Assembly (NCBI GenBank): GCA_942492795.1
Contig: OW818639.1
Coordinates: 248,001 to 312,000 of the forward strand
DNA: 64,000 nt
DNA from: RGIG3178 sp942492795
GTDB lineage: Bacteria > Bacillota > Clostridia > Christensenellales > QAND01
Reading direction: 5' to 3'
Shown: positions 41,338 through 49,048 of the stretch, piece after piece
Layout: each line of letters begins with the position of its first letter
Numbering within the stretch: position 1 is the first letter of the stretch
Program-made: the position numbers and the translations under genes
Notes under the pieces: generated by a model
Databases searched by the model: none
Told to the model about the DNA's origin: nothing
Seen by the model: only the letters and a program-made list of their open reading frames with translations

Positions 41338-42396
41338 ATGAAAAAGTTTTGCAGATTGTTGGCCCTTTGTCTTACGGTCCTTTGCCTCGTATCGGTGGCC
41401 GGGTGCAGCAGCACCGCGCCGAAGAAGACGACGCTGCGCATTTACAACTGGGGCGATTACATCGATCCCGATGTGCTCGCGGCGTTTAAAAAGGACAATC
41501 CCGACATCGATGTCCTCTATGACACCTATGATTCCAACGAAGCCATGCTGGCAAAGCTGGACGGCGGCGCTCAGTACGACATCCTGTTTCCTTCCGATTA
41601 TATGGTGGAGAAGCTCATCGCCGACAACCGCCTGATGAAGCTCGATCTTAGCAAGATCGCCAACTTCAAGAACATCGACGATTCGTTCAAAAACATGGCA
41701 TTCGACAAGAACAATACCTATTCCGTCCCGTATACCTGGGGCACGCTCGGGATCCTGTACAACACAAAAAAGGTCAAACAAGACGTCGATTCGTGGGGTA
41801 TCCTGTTCGATAAAAAATACAAAGCGCAAGTTATCATGTACGACAGCGTGCGCGACAGCATGGCGGTGGCGCTCAAATTCTTAGGCTATTCGCTCAACGA
41901 CCGCGACCAGACGCATCTTGACGCCGCAAAGGCGCTGTTGAAAAAGCAGAAGAGCGACGGCATCGTCAAAGCGTATATGACCGATACCATCAAGGAGACC
42001 ATGATCGGCGGCTCCGCGTCGTTCGGCGTCGTTTATTCGGGCGACGCGATCCTCTGCATCGAGGAGAACCCCGATCTTGCATATGTCGTACCCAAAGAGG
42101 GCAGCAACGTGTTCGTCGACAACATCGTAATCACAAAGGATTCCAAGAGCGTCGATGCGGCATACCGCTTCCTCAACTATATCTGCGACGCAAACGTCGC
42201 GTCCAAGAACTATGAATACATCGGCTATCCGACGGTGAACAAGGCCGCCGTAACGCTCATGGGCGAGGATTACACATCCGATCCGATCAACAATCCCGGC
42301 GAAGCGGTGCTCAAGCAATGCGAGATCTACCTCGATCTGGGCAACGACTACACCGCCATCTACAACCAGATCTGGGAGAGCATCAAGTTGCAGTAA
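41338..42396 (+). CDS. potD: spermidine/putrescine ABC transporter substrate-binding lipoprotein
   Basis: 352 residues. Lipobox SVAGC (Cys23). Periplasmic-binding fold of the PotD/PotF family: LRIYNWGDYIDPDVLAAFKK, YDTYDSNEAMLAKL, YDILFPSDYMVEKLI, YTWGTLGILYNT, and YIGYPTVNKAAV near the C-terminus. Trp and acidic residues in these motifs bind the polyamine in PotD; whether the preference is spermidine or putrescine cannot be read off reliably. Confidence 0.95.
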   Translation: MKKFCRLLALCLTVLCLVSVAGCSSTAPKKTTLRIYNWGDYIDPDVLAAFKKDNPDIDVLYDTYDSNEAMLAKLDGGAQYDILFPSDYMVEKLIADNRLMKLDLSKIANFKNIDDSFKNMAFDKNNTYSVPYTWGTLGILYNTKKVKQDVDSWGILFDKKYKAQVIMYDSVRDSMAVALKFLGYSLNDRDQTHLDAAKALLKKQKSDGIVKAYMTDTIKETMIGGSASFGVVYSGDAILCIEENPDLAYVVPKEGSNVFVDNIVITKDSKSVDAAYRFLNYICDANVASKNYEYIGYPTVNKAAVTLMGEDYTSDPINNPGEAVLKQCEIYLDLGNDYTAIYNQIWESIKLQ

Positions 42397-42399
42397 ATC

Positions 42400-42420
42400 A
42401 AAGGGGACTGCATCCCCTTT
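42400..42420. repeat. small hairpin after potD
   Basis: AAAGGGG-ACTGCAT-CCCCTTT directly after the potD stop, without a T-run. A related word (AGGGGACTGCATCCCCTGA) is at 44522-44541. Confidence 0.45.
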
Positions 42421-42604
42421 GAGAATCCCCTGCCTTAGTGCAGGCACATTCCTTCGTTCCGGTTTGACGCACATGTCATCAAACCGTTCCAATTTGTCCT
42501 GCGCTTCGACTAAGAAATAAGAGATTGGTCATAGGGTATGTTGGAGCTATATTCCTTAACAGGATGGGAAGGTTAAGATTGTCACAAGGTGGCAAAGAAT
42601 AATC

Positions 42605-42639
42605 AAAAAGGGAGTTGATCGCAATCAACTCCCTTTTTT
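42605..42639. terminator. bidirectional terminator
   Basis: AAAAAGGGAGTTGAT-CGCA-ATCAACTCCCTTTTTT, 15-bp perfect arms. It separates the pot operon from the convergent gene at 42664. The ~265 nt between potD and that gene hold nothing else recognisable. Confidence 0.85.
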
Positions 42640-42663
42640 GACTATTCCAACCACGATTTTCGT

Positions 42664-43194
42664 CTATACGTTCAGCAGCAACCGCTTCACCGTCTGTTCC
42701 TCTTCCCCGTCGCAGACGATCCAGCTGATATCGTCGGTATAGAGATGGGCTTTTCCGTCCCGCTCCCCGAAATCGGTGACGCTGTATACGGAGATGACGT
42801 TACCCGACTTGTCGTCATAAAACCCCTGCACGGAATCCTCGCCGTCGAGCAGTTCGAGGCGGACGATGTAGCCCTTTTGCTTGGAAAACGCCAAAATAGA
42901 TCCCATCAAATTGGATTCGTCGATCGGAAAAAGAGCATGTTTTATTTGCTCCTTTTCATACAGACCGACGATCTTCTGCTCATACAAGCCGCATTCGTTC
43001 ACACGGTAAATCTGGTTCAGCTTGAGCAGCGAATAACCGTCATAGCGTCCCGCGGGAGAAATCAGTGCCAGCAGCAGTTCCTCATCCGACACGCCCAAAA
43101 CATAGCCGACCGAGAACCTGTCCGCCTCTTCCCGATCCGAATAGACCGAGACGGCAGTATGCTTTTCTTTGGCCAGCAATAAAAATACCTTCAT
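42664..43194 (-). CDS. protein of unknown function (two Sm-like beta units)
   Basis: 176 residues, acidic, no signal or membrane helix. Two similar beta-rich halves: SVGYVLGVSDEELLLALISP with GRYDGYSLLKLNQIYRV, and QKGYIVRLELLDGEDSVQGF with DKSGNVISVYSV. The pattern suggests small beta-barrels (Sm-like), which is inference. It overlaps the next gene upstream by 4 nt (ATGA) and belongs with the two PH-like membrane proteins. I do not know a function. Confidence 0.6.
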   Translation of the reverse strand: MKVFLLLAKEKHTAVSVYSDREEADRFSVGYVLGVSDEELLLALISPAGRYDGYSLLKLNQIYRVNECGLYEQKIVGLYEKEQIKHALFPIDESNLMGSILAFSKQKGYIVRLELLDGEDSVQGFYDDKSGNVISVYSVTDFGERDGKAHLYTDDISWIVCDGEEEQTVKRLLLNV

Positions 43195-43619
43195 TGTTCC
43201 CCGCCCTCTTGATGATGTACGTTATCTTCGTTATACACCCTCATCCCCGCTTCGGCAAGCGTTAAAAAACGTTGAAGCCCAACGGAAGTGTGAACCATGG
43301 CAATTCTCCTGTTTGAAATATGCAAAATGACCTTGGCTGCGCGTTCTATAGAAAGGATATCCTCGTACCGGTACGTCCGCGTTTTCCCGATGCCATTTGT
43401 AAACGCAAAGCCGTTGCTGTCGTAATCGATGCGCCAGTTGCTATACATCACAAGAAGGCATATTCCCATCAGAAGAAAGAACGTGAAAACGGCAGCGACG
43501 AGCGCAATCATCTCGCTTGAATATACAAAGATGCCCAGCAACAAAGAAAACACGGCGGTGCACAATACCCCTCCCCACAGGTAAATGCGCGGCAATTGGA
43601 TGCGACTGTTCAACGGCAT
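43191..43619 (-). CDS. membrane protein with PH-like tail, paralogue
   Basis: 142 residues from ATG 43619 (GGAGG five bases upstream). Two membrane helices (~14-33, 38-60) followed by MYSNWRIDYDSNGFAFTNGI, RTYRYEDILSIERAAKVILH and VGLQRFL. The soluble tail resembles those of 18330-18845 and 43653-44147. It is in an operon with both neighbours (4-nt overlap downstream, 33 nt upstream). Function unknown. Confidence 0.65.
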   Translation of the reverse strand: MPLNSRIQLPRIYLWGGVLCTAVFSLLLGIFVYSSEMIALVAAVFTFFLLMGICLLVMYSNWRIDYDSNGFAFTNGIGKTRTYRYEDILSIERAAKVILHISNRRIAMVHTSVGLQRFLTLAEAGMRVYNEDNVHHQEGGEQ

Positions 43620-43652
43620 CCCGCCTCCTTCCTGCAATACGCCTGCAGAGCT

Positions 43653-44147
43653 CTATTCGATCACCCGCCTGGGGTTCAGCCACTCGAGGAACGATTCAAA
43701 CCCGATGGTGCGGTAATCGACGATAATCTTGGCCTTCTCCGCGTGGATGACAATGCCGGTCGGCGTCTTTTTGATCTTTTTGATCTGATCGAATCCAAAT
43801 GTATAGTTGCGGCCAAAATGCGACCTATAGCGGATCGTATCCTCGCCGTATTCGATAAGCCAGTTTTTGTACATCGCCATGAACAAAAATCCCGTTCCCG
43901 CAAGCACGCCGAAGGAGAATGTGATGGCGACAAAAATAGTTGTCTCCATCGCCACAAACACATAGAGGCACAGCATGATGATCAGGAAAAACCCCGCAAA
44001 TATCTGCCCCAGCTTATAGTACAAAACGGACAGCCGGACGCGGTTTGCATCGGCTTTCTCCTTCTCGCGGCCGATGTACTTTGAGGCAAAGGAGAAGATA
44101 TAGAACAGTATCACGGCGGTTATGACGGATGAAATGACCCTCAGCAT
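43653..44147 (-). CDS. membrane protein with PH-like tail, paralogue
   Basis: 164 residues. N-terminal helix (~5-23), two central helices (~45-90), then YKNWLIEYGEDTIRYRSHFG, NYTFGFDQIKKIKKTPTGIV and IVDYRTIGFESFLEWL. The layout is nearly superimposable on the Rhs-linked protein at 18330-18845 (helix, basic linker KEK.....R..L, helix pair, NW.I.Y tail). First gene of the three-gene unit. Function unknown. Confidence 0.65.
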   Translation of the reverse strand: MLRVISSVITAVILFYIFSFASKYIGREKEKADANRVRLSVLYYKLGQIFAGFFLIIMLCLYVFVAMETTIFVAITFSFGVLAGTGFLFMAMYKNWLIEYGEDTIRYRSHFGRNYTFGFDQIKKIKKTPTGIVIHAEKAKIIVDYRTIGFESFLEWLNPRRVIE

Positions 44148-44646
44148 GTTTTTAACCCCACACTATTTTTCAATTTGATAGCTGCTTACTCTATGTATCG
44201 AAAGAACTTCGCGCAGCATTACGGGTGTTCCCGTGTTTCTGCGTATTCCTCTAGTGTATAGCTTTTATAATTCGTAGCCTGATGTTCCATACCCCTATCC
44301 GTCAATTTCAAACCATTGATCCATTGAAAACAGTGGGTCGGTTCATGCGCTATCGTCCCTAAAATGGAAGCCAAGGCGTTATCCTTCCCCCATTTACTAA
44401 GCAAATCAGAATAGTCCCCTGCCGCCATGCGGACTTAGCATCGTCTATTCATACACTCAAACGGCATTTATAAGGCTACAATGTCATTTTGGTGCAAGGG
44501 ACGAAGTTTATCAGGGGTTATCAGGGGACTGCATCCCCTGATCGGGGCCGGGGGCGGAGCCCCTTCCATATTGGGTGGTGGGTGGGTATAGATAAATCCC
44601 GCCGCAGCAGCTGCACCTCTGTATATCAACTTGCAGTTGGCTCCGA
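44148..44646. other. stretch with a degenerate fragment and repeat island E
   Basis: About 500 nt without an intact gene: a short metalloprotease-like fragment (44219-44428) and a copy of the dispersed repeat (about 44515-44605) with the hairpin GGGGGCGGAGCCCC and the G-rich motif TTGGGTGGTGGGTGGGTATA. The remainder (44606-44646) holds nothing recognised. Confidence 0.6.
44219..44428 (-). pseudogene. remnant of an HExxH metallopeptidase-type (possibly Rhs C-terminal) protein
   Basis: 69 residues, starting just after an in-frame stop and lacking any SD. It contains SILGTIAHEPTHCFQWINGL, i.e. an HExxH motif (HEPTH), and GMEHQATNYKSYTLEEYAE, a second-helix motif with possible further ligand residues. 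The pattern recalls the C-terminal metallopeptidase tips of Rhs-type proteins ('HE.TH..QW......E.QA..Y'). Being so short and isolated, it is best read as a leftover. It lies 72 nt upstream of the PH-like gene trio. Confidence 0.45.
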
Positions 44647-44967
44647 CTATCCCTGTTTGCTGCTCTTATCCAATGTGCGGAGTTTCAAATAGGTCTCTTT
44701 GCCGTTTGCCCAGTTCCGCAGATTGATCAATCGCTCCCCATGGTCGCCGTGTTCCTCGTTCTCAAAAGCATTCTGAAGCTTTTCGCACGGAAGTTTCGGG
44801 CAATGCCCGCAGTGTGCATAACCGCTTTCCATGGCACATTTTGCGATCAGGCACTGCCCCCAGAAGGGCTTGCCAAGACTGCCTGTGCACCCTGGACAAT
44901 TCGTCTTTTCCTTCCATTCGCAAACGCCGCAATAGGCGCCGCACATGCCCATCTGTTGTCTGTCCAT
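44647..44967 (-). CDS. DUF3795 cysteine-rich protein
   Basis: 106 residues from ATG 44967 (GGAGG six bases upstream). Cysteine clusters: MCGAYCGVCEWKEKTNCPGC, CLIAKCAMESGYAHCGHCPK and LPCEKLQ. This is the DUF3795 pattern, presumed to bind zinc or an iron-sulfur centre; no activity is known. Common as isolated genes in anaerobes. Confidence 0.85.
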   Translation of the reverse strand: MDRQQMGMCGAYCGVCEWKEKTNCPGCTGSLGKPFWGQCLIAKCAMESGYAHCGHCPKLPCEKLQNAFENEEHGDHGERLINLRNWANGKETYLKLRTLDKSSKQG

Positions 44968-45070
44968 CCGTCGCCTCCGGTTCACATGTTTCACACGAAT
45001 TCGTATCATTTTTCGACTTCAATGTATCATGGTTTGACACATAAGAACAGTGCGAAATCGCTGTGCTCAT

Positions 45071-45140
45071 AAAAAAGCGGCAAGCTTTCGCTTGCCGCTC
45101 TACCCATTGCGTTAACTTGATTTCGACGTTGGCACTAGCA
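45071..45140. repeat. direct repeat of the rplL 3' end and terminator, outer copy
   Basis: Matches the rplL terminator plus last codons (48626-48697) over ~70 nt with small gaps: AGCGGCAAGCTTTCGCTTGC, then CTCTACCCATTGCGTTAAC and TTGATTTCGACG. It also works as a terminator hairpin for the SDR gene upstream on the minus strand (stem 45076-45099 with an A-tract). Confidence 0.8.
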
Positions 45141-45170
45141 TACTTGCCGGTCACATCACAACGTCCATAC

Positions 45171-45980
45171 TCAAATGCATTTCCCGTCGACTTTCAGCCA
45201 TTTCTGCTGCGCCTGTGTCCATCTTGCATACAGCACGCGGGTCAGCAACCGACGGGGAACAAAGTTCCCAAGAATACTAAAGGCACGGTTAAGCAATCCC
45301 GGAACATAGATGGATTTGTTGCAAAGAGAGCGGTTAATGGTTTTGTGAACGACTTTTTCCAAATGATTGGTCGTGGCATTCCCAAAAAATCCCTGTGCGG
45401 CAATCCCTTTGAGGGTGTCTTTGGTCGTTGCGAGCCCACCCGGGCAAAGCGACAGCACTGCCACATTCTGTGACTTCAGCTCTTCCCGTATTGCGTACGA
45501 GAAATCGAGCAGGAAACGTTTGGATGCGGCATAGGTGGCTTTGAGCGGTATCGGGCACAACGACGCCAAACTCGATACGAACACGATATAGCAGCGCTCC
45601 TGCCGGTTCCGTTGCTCCAATACCTTATGCGTAATTCTCAGCGTAGCCTCGAGATTGAGCTTCAGGATGCTTAGTACAAGGTTGATGTCGCGCTCCATGA
45701 AACCGCCTTCAAAGTCGATCCCCGCCACATTGAGAAGCATATTGACACAGATGCCTTCACCCCCGATATACGCCATCAGTTCCGCAACATTGCTGTCGGA
45801 AGTAAGATCGCATGCCCTCGCCGATACACGGATGCCATATTTTCTTTCAATGCCCGATCGGATGGCGTTTAGGCCATCTGCGTTGATATCGGTCAATACA
45901 ATATGATAGCCGCGTTTGGCGCATTCCATGGCAAACGCCCTGCCAAGTCCGCCGGCAGCGCCGGTTATCAAAACATTCAT
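45171..45980 (-). CDS. short-chain dehydrogenase/reductase, copy 1
   Basis: 269 residues from ATG 45980. Rossmann motif VLITGAAGGLGRAFAMECAK (TGxxxGxG), NVAG (~87-90), catalytic Ser in VFVSSLASL and Tyr-x-x-x-Lys in ATYAASKRF. The Asp of LTDINADGL suggests NAD(H). The basic C-terminal tail with a hydrophobic stretch (LLNRAFSILGNFVPRRLLTR) resembles membrane-associated steroid/acyl SDRs. The substrate is unknown. It follows SDR copy 2 by 5 nt. Confidence 0.88.
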   Translation of the reverse strand: MNVLITGAAGGLGRAFAMECAKRGYHIVLTDINADGLNAIRSGIERKYGIRVSARACDLTSDSNVAELMAYIGGEGICVNMLLNVAGIDFEGGFMERDINLVLSILKLNLEATLRITHKVLEQRNRQERCYIVFVSSLASLCPIPLKATYAASKRFLLDFSYAIREELKSQNVAVLSLCPGGLATTKDTLKGIAAQGFFGNATTNHLEKVVHKTINRSLCNKSIYVPGLLNRAFSILGNFVPRRLLTRVLYARWTQAQQKWLKVDGKCI

Positions 45981-45985
45981 TCCAA

Positions 45986-46846
45986 TCACCCCGAATATTT
46001 GATATTGCACAGCTTTTCAGACAGCGAAAACAACCTGTCGGAATTTTGCTTGTTCACCTGTCTGCTGTGTTGTTTCTCTGTTAACGAGCTGTAATACAAC
46101 CCTTGCAAAGGTGTGCTCTCCATGCAAAGCATCAGATACGTCTTCGCAGATTCACCAGCGCTTACGCCGTGCTTTTTGCGAAGACTCCAAACCATCTTTA
46201 CAAGACCTATGGTGTTTTTCATTCCGATCTCGGTATTGACAAGGCCGGGATCGACTCCGTAGGCTGATATTCCCTGGCTCCTGTACTTTTCATTCAGGGA
46301 ATAGGCTGTGAGCATGTTGCAGAGCTTCGACTGTTTGTATGCCAAAAGCGGATTGTATCCCCTTTCGAACATGATGTCATTCCAGCGCATTTTCATAAAC
46401 GTATGGGAACCGCTGGAAGTAAACAATATGCGCCCGTTGCCATCCATTAAAAACGGAAGCAGCTCATGGGACAGTAAAAATCCCGCAAGATGGTTGAGAG
46501 CGAACTGGTGTTCATACCCTTCGTCGGATGTCATATACCAGCTTCGCACGCATCCCGCGTTGTTGATCAGCGCATACAAGCTGCTGTTGCAGTGCTTGTG
46601 CAAATGGTCCTTGATCTCGGAGGATATCCTTAAAACTTCCTGCTGCTGAATCATATCGCCAAAAAAGAAGGTTATATCCGCGCCCGGGATTTTCTTGCTA
46701 AGAGTGTTTTTGGCAGCCTCGCAGTTTTCCTTGCTGTGCCCGATACCGATCACCCTGAACTGATTTTGAAGCAACAACTCGCACACCGAATAACCGATAC
46801 CGGAAGTAGCCCCGGTGACGACAATGGTTTTTCTATTATCCGACAT
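45986..46846 (-). CDS. short-chain dehydrogenase/reductase, copy 2
   Basis: 286 residues from ATG 46846. Motifs: IVVTGATSGIGYSVCELLLQ, NNAG, Ser in ILFTSSGSH, and the Tyr-Lys pair in NPLLAYKQSKLCNMLTAY. VNTEIGMKNT and a C-terminal segment PLQGLYYSSLTE fit the retinol-dehydrogenase-like SDR subgroup. Different subgroup from copy 1, so not a recent duplicate. It overlaps the HAAS gene by 11 nt. Confidence 0.88.
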   Translation of the reverse strand: MSDNRKTIVVTGATSGIGYSVCELLLQNQFRVIGIGHSKENCEAAKNTLSKKIPGADITFFFGDMIQQQEVLRISSEIKDHLHKHCNSSLYALINNAGCVRSWYMTSDEGYEHQFALNHLAGFLLSHELLPFLMDGNGRILFTSSGSHTFMKMRWNDIMFERGYNPLLAYKQSKLCNMLTAYSLNEKYRSQGISAYGVDPGLVNTEIGMKNTIGLVKMVWSLRKKHGVSAGESAKTYLMLCMESTPLQGLYYSSLTEKQHSRQVNKQNSDRLFSLSEKLCNIKYSG

Positions 46847-47558
46847 AATTGAACCATCTCCATACATGCCAAAATTCGAAACTATTGGCGCTAAACGCCA
46901 TCAGGATAAACCCGATGATGAAGAATATTCCAAACACAGCAAGCGCAGCCAGCACAACGCGGCGCAACCGGTACTTCGGCTTGTTCTCCAAAAGAGGAAA
47001 GACGGTATATGGCACATTTCTTTTGCCCAGGATGGCGCTCCTTTGCCAGCGGATAAAGGCCTTCCAAAGTTTCTTTACAAGCACGAAGCAATACACTGCC
47101 AGCGCGAAAAACAGAACACCCAACGCTATCAATGCAACACCGATCAGCATGCCGTGTACGGGCGGCATATAGGGTATCATCGGCATCGTTATTGCAAAAA
47201 ACGGCTTGATAAGCAGATACCCGCCCATAAACATACAGGCAACGGCTGACGCGGATAGGATAAGAACCCATGCAAACGCAATCAGAAAGAAAATTCCGAT
47301 CAATATGTCTGCGAATCCGAGACCCAAAGCAAGCGGAAACTTCCCGGGCTTCTTTTTGCCGCCGTCGGGATTGGGATCATACTGCGCGGCAATGTCAGCG
47401 GGATCTCCAAGCTTCTTTGCGATTTCCTCTTCAGCGTAGCCATCCGCCGCTTTACGTTCAAAGTGTTCCTCATATTCGGCGACGATGTCGTGACTATCCT
47501 CTACGTTGTTTTTTTCCAGGATCTTTGTAAGACATTCCAGAAATTTTTGCTTATTCAT
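46836..47558 (-). CDS. DUF1700/HAAS-domain membrane protein
   Basis: 240 residues. The N-terminal HAAS domain (~1-60: FLECLTKILEKNNVEDSHDI, YAEEEIAKKLGDPADIAAQY) precedes four hydrophobic segments (~78-100, 103-120, 130-160, 200-222). HAAS proteins pair with PadR-type regulators and are thought to be membrane sensors or anti-regulators. Overlaps padR by 8 nt and the SDR gene by 11 nt, so all are co-translated. Confidence 0.88.
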   Translation of the reverse strand: MNKQKFLECLTKILEKNNVEDSHDIVAEYEEHFERKAADGYAEEEIAKKLGDPADIAAQYDPNPDGGKKKPGKFPLALGLGFADILIGIFFLIAFAWVLILSASAVACMFMGGYLLIKPFFAITMPMIPYMPPVHGMLIGVALIALGVLFFALAVYCFVLVKKLWKAFIRWQRSAILGKRNVPYTVFPLLENKPKYRLRRVVLAALAVFGIFFIIGFILMAFSANSFEFWHVWRWFNYVG

Positions 47559-47874
47559 TTTCTATACTCCCTGCCAACAAATTTTTAATCGTATCGATAA
47601 AGGACAGCCATTCCCGCTTCTCTTGTTCAAAAAACCGCTTGCCTGTTTCCGTCATGGAATAATACTTTCTCGCAGGCCCGCCGCTCTGCTCAGACAGATA
47701 GGTTGTAACCAAGCCTTCACCCTTTAATTTTCGCAGTATCGGATAGACGGAACCATCCGCAATTTCTATGTGCTTTGACAAGAATTCCGAAATATCATAG
47801 CCATAGCAATCCTCTTTCAAGAGCATTGAAAGAACCAGAAGATCCAGCACTCCCTTTTTATATTGACTGTTCAA
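47551..47874 (-). CDS. PadR-family transcriptional regulator
   Basis: 107 residues, the short PadR-s2 type. Winged helix: VLDLLVLSMLLKEDCYGYDI, ADGSVYPILRKLKGEGLVTT and GPARKYYSMTETGKRFFEQE, then a short C-terminal helix. First gene of a PadR-HAAS-SDR-SDR operon. An operator-like palindrome overlaps its own promoter, implying autoregulation. Confidence 0.93.
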   Translation of the reverse strand: MNSQYKKGVLDLLVLSMLLKEDCYGYDISEFLSKHIEIADGSVYPILRKLKGEGLVTTYLSEQSGGPARKYYSMTETGKRFFEQEKREWLSFIDTIKNLLAGSIENE

Positions 47875-47905
47875 TTCTGCACCTCAGCCATAGTATTCTA
47901 TTTAC

Positions 47906-47941
47906 ACTACTAGTTATAAACCAGTAGTTTCTTTTTGTCAA
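47906..47941 (-). promoter_or_regulatory. promoter and overlapping operator of the padR operon
   Basis: Minus strand: TTGACA (47936-47941), 17-bp spacer, TATAAC (47913-47918). A 23-bp inverted repeat, ACTACTAGT-5 nt-ACCAGTAGT (47906-47928, 8 of 9 pairs), covers the -10. Binding there would block RNA polymerase. Confidence 0.7.
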
Positions 47942-48023
47942 TAGATTTGCATAAATTTTTCGGAACCGCTTTTCTGCACTTTTTCCGGATAAAGTCAATA
48001 TAGCCAGCCCCAATCCCGCCTAA

Positions 48024-48091
48024 AAACAAAAGAGACAAGCTTTCGCCTGCCCCCTTTACCCTTATGCGTACGTTACTTGATCCCATCGGTG
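48024..48091. repeat. direct repeat of the rplL 3' end and terminator, middle copy (diverged)
   Basis: AAAAGAGACAAGCTTTCGCC, then CTTTACCC, TGCGTACGTTACTTGAT and CGGTGGTGATG line up with the same order of words at 48630-48697. More diverged than the outer copy. It contains the 3' end of the 68-residue gene below. Confidence 0.6.
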
Positions 48092-48279
48092 GTGATGAAG
48101 TCAAACTTTGTCTTGTCAACGCATCCCGCATTGTCAGCCTTTGATTCGTTATCTGCATCGCCATCGGTACACAAATCAACAAACATCTCCTCCGCTTCCC
48201 GTTGCGCCAAAAGAAGTATCCTCGACGCGTCGGTGATGGCATTGAACAACAAATAGTACATTGCTTTGTAATCGCTCAT
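48073..48279 (-). CDS. small protein of unknown function, XRE-linked
   Basis: 68 residues from ATG 48279 (GAGGTGA upstream). DYKAMYYLLFNAITDASRIL then LAQREAEEMFVDL: an amphipathic helix hairpin resembling small Clostridial proteins often found beside phage-like regulators. Its last residues (TTDGIK) are encoded within the rplL-like repeat. It is divergent from the XRE gene with two operator-like repeats in between. Confidence 0.6.
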   Translation of the reverse strand: MSDYKAMYYLLFNAITDASRILLLAQREAEEMFVDLCTDGDADNESKADNAGCVDKTKFDFITTDGIK

Positions 48280-48303
48280 ACATCTCACCTCACTGTGTAT
48301 GTT

Positions 48304-48343
48304 AACCTGTTTCAGGTTATATTACAATACCCTGAATCAGATT
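48304..48343. promoter_or_regulatory. two operator-like repeats between the divergent small gene and XRE gene
   Basis: AACCTG-TTT-CAGGTT (48304-48318, perfect) and ACCCTG-AAT-CAGATT (48329-48343, imperfect), 25 bp centre to centre, in the 92-nt divergent promoter region. Likely bound by the adjacent XRE protein. Confidence 0.5.
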
Positions 48344-48371
48344 AATTTACAATTGTCTTTGAGGTGATTCT

Positions 48372-48596
48372 ATGTACAGCAGGTTGCGAACGTTACGGGA
48401 GGATCATGATTTATCCCAGACAACATTTGCCCAAATACTGGGCATGTCCCAGACCGGCTATTCCAAATACGAAACGGGTGAGAACGATATCCCGACACCA
48501 ACTTTAATCAACATTGCTAATTATTATCAAACCAATGTCGATTATCTTCTTGGGCTTACGGACGAAAAAAAGCCCTATCCCAGGAAGCGGACTTAA
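48372..48596 (+). CDS. XRE-family transcriptional regulator
   Basis: 74 residues, a single Cro/CI helix-turn-helix: RLRTLREDHDLSQTTFAQIL, GMSQTGYSKYETGENDIPTP and YYQTNVDYLLGLTDEKKPYP. Typical small repressor. ATG 48372 follows TTGAGGTGATTCT. It stands inside the cassette bracketed by the middle and inner rplL-like repeats. Confidence 0.9.
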   Translation: MYSRLRTLREDHDLSQTTFAQILGMSQTGYSKYETGENDIPTPTLINIANYYQTNVDYLLGLTDEKKPYPRKRT

Positions 48597-48619
48597 CTTT
48601 CTCTTTTGTCGTTTTTTTT

Positions 48620-48655
48620 TGAAAAAACAAAAGCGGCAAGCTTTCGCTTGCCGCT
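48620..48655 (-). terminator. rplJL terminator
   Basis: Stem AGCGGCAAGC-TTTC-GCTTGCCGCT (48632-48655), followed on the minus strand by TTTTGTTTTTTC. 18 nt after the rplL stop. Confidence 0.85.
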
Positions 48656-48697
48656 TTACCCATTGCGTTTAACTTACTTGATTTCGACGGTGGCGCC
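48626..48697. repeat. native rplL 3' end and terminator (inner copy of the direct repeat)
   Basis: Source copy for the repeats at 45071-45140 and 48024-48091; it includes the last ~8 codons of rplL. Confidence 0.75.
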
Positions 48698-49048
48698 GGC
48701 TTCGGCGAACTTCGCCTTGAGGGCTTCGGCTTCTTCCTTGGAGACAGCTTCCTTGATGGTGTGGGGAGCTGTGTCGACAAGGTCCTTGGCTTCTTTGAGT
48801 CCGAGGTTGGTCAGCTCGCGGACGACGCGGATAACCTTGATCTTCTCGGCTCCGGCTTCCTTGAGGATGACGTCGAATTCGGTCTGCTCTTCGACTGCTT
48901 CGGCAGGCGCGGCTGCGGCTGTTGCGGCAACGGCTGCTGCGGGAGCGGCAGCGGACACGCCAAAACGCTCTTCAAGGGCCTTTACGAGCTCGGAGAGCTC
49001 GAGAACTGTCATGGATTCAATCGCTTGCATAATTTCTTGTTTGTTCAT
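48674..49048 (-). CDS. rplL: 50S ribosomal protein L7/L12
   Basis: 124 residues. N-terminal dimerisation domain (IMQAIESMTVLELSELVKAL), an Ala-rich hinge (VSAAAPAAAVAATAAAAPAE), and the C-terminal factor-binding domain (EKIKVIRVVRELTNLGLKEA, VDTAPHTIKEAVSKEEAEAL). Forms the flexible stalk with L10. ATG 49048 follows TTGGAGGATTACTTACA. No rpoB follows; an accessory region does. Confidence 0.97.
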   Translation of the reverse strand: MNKQEIMQAIESMTVLELSELVKALEERFGVSAAAPAAAVAATAAAAPAEAVEEQTEFDVILKEAGAEKIKVIRVVRELTNLGLKEAKDLVDTAPHTIKEAVSKEEAEALKAKFAEAGATVEIK

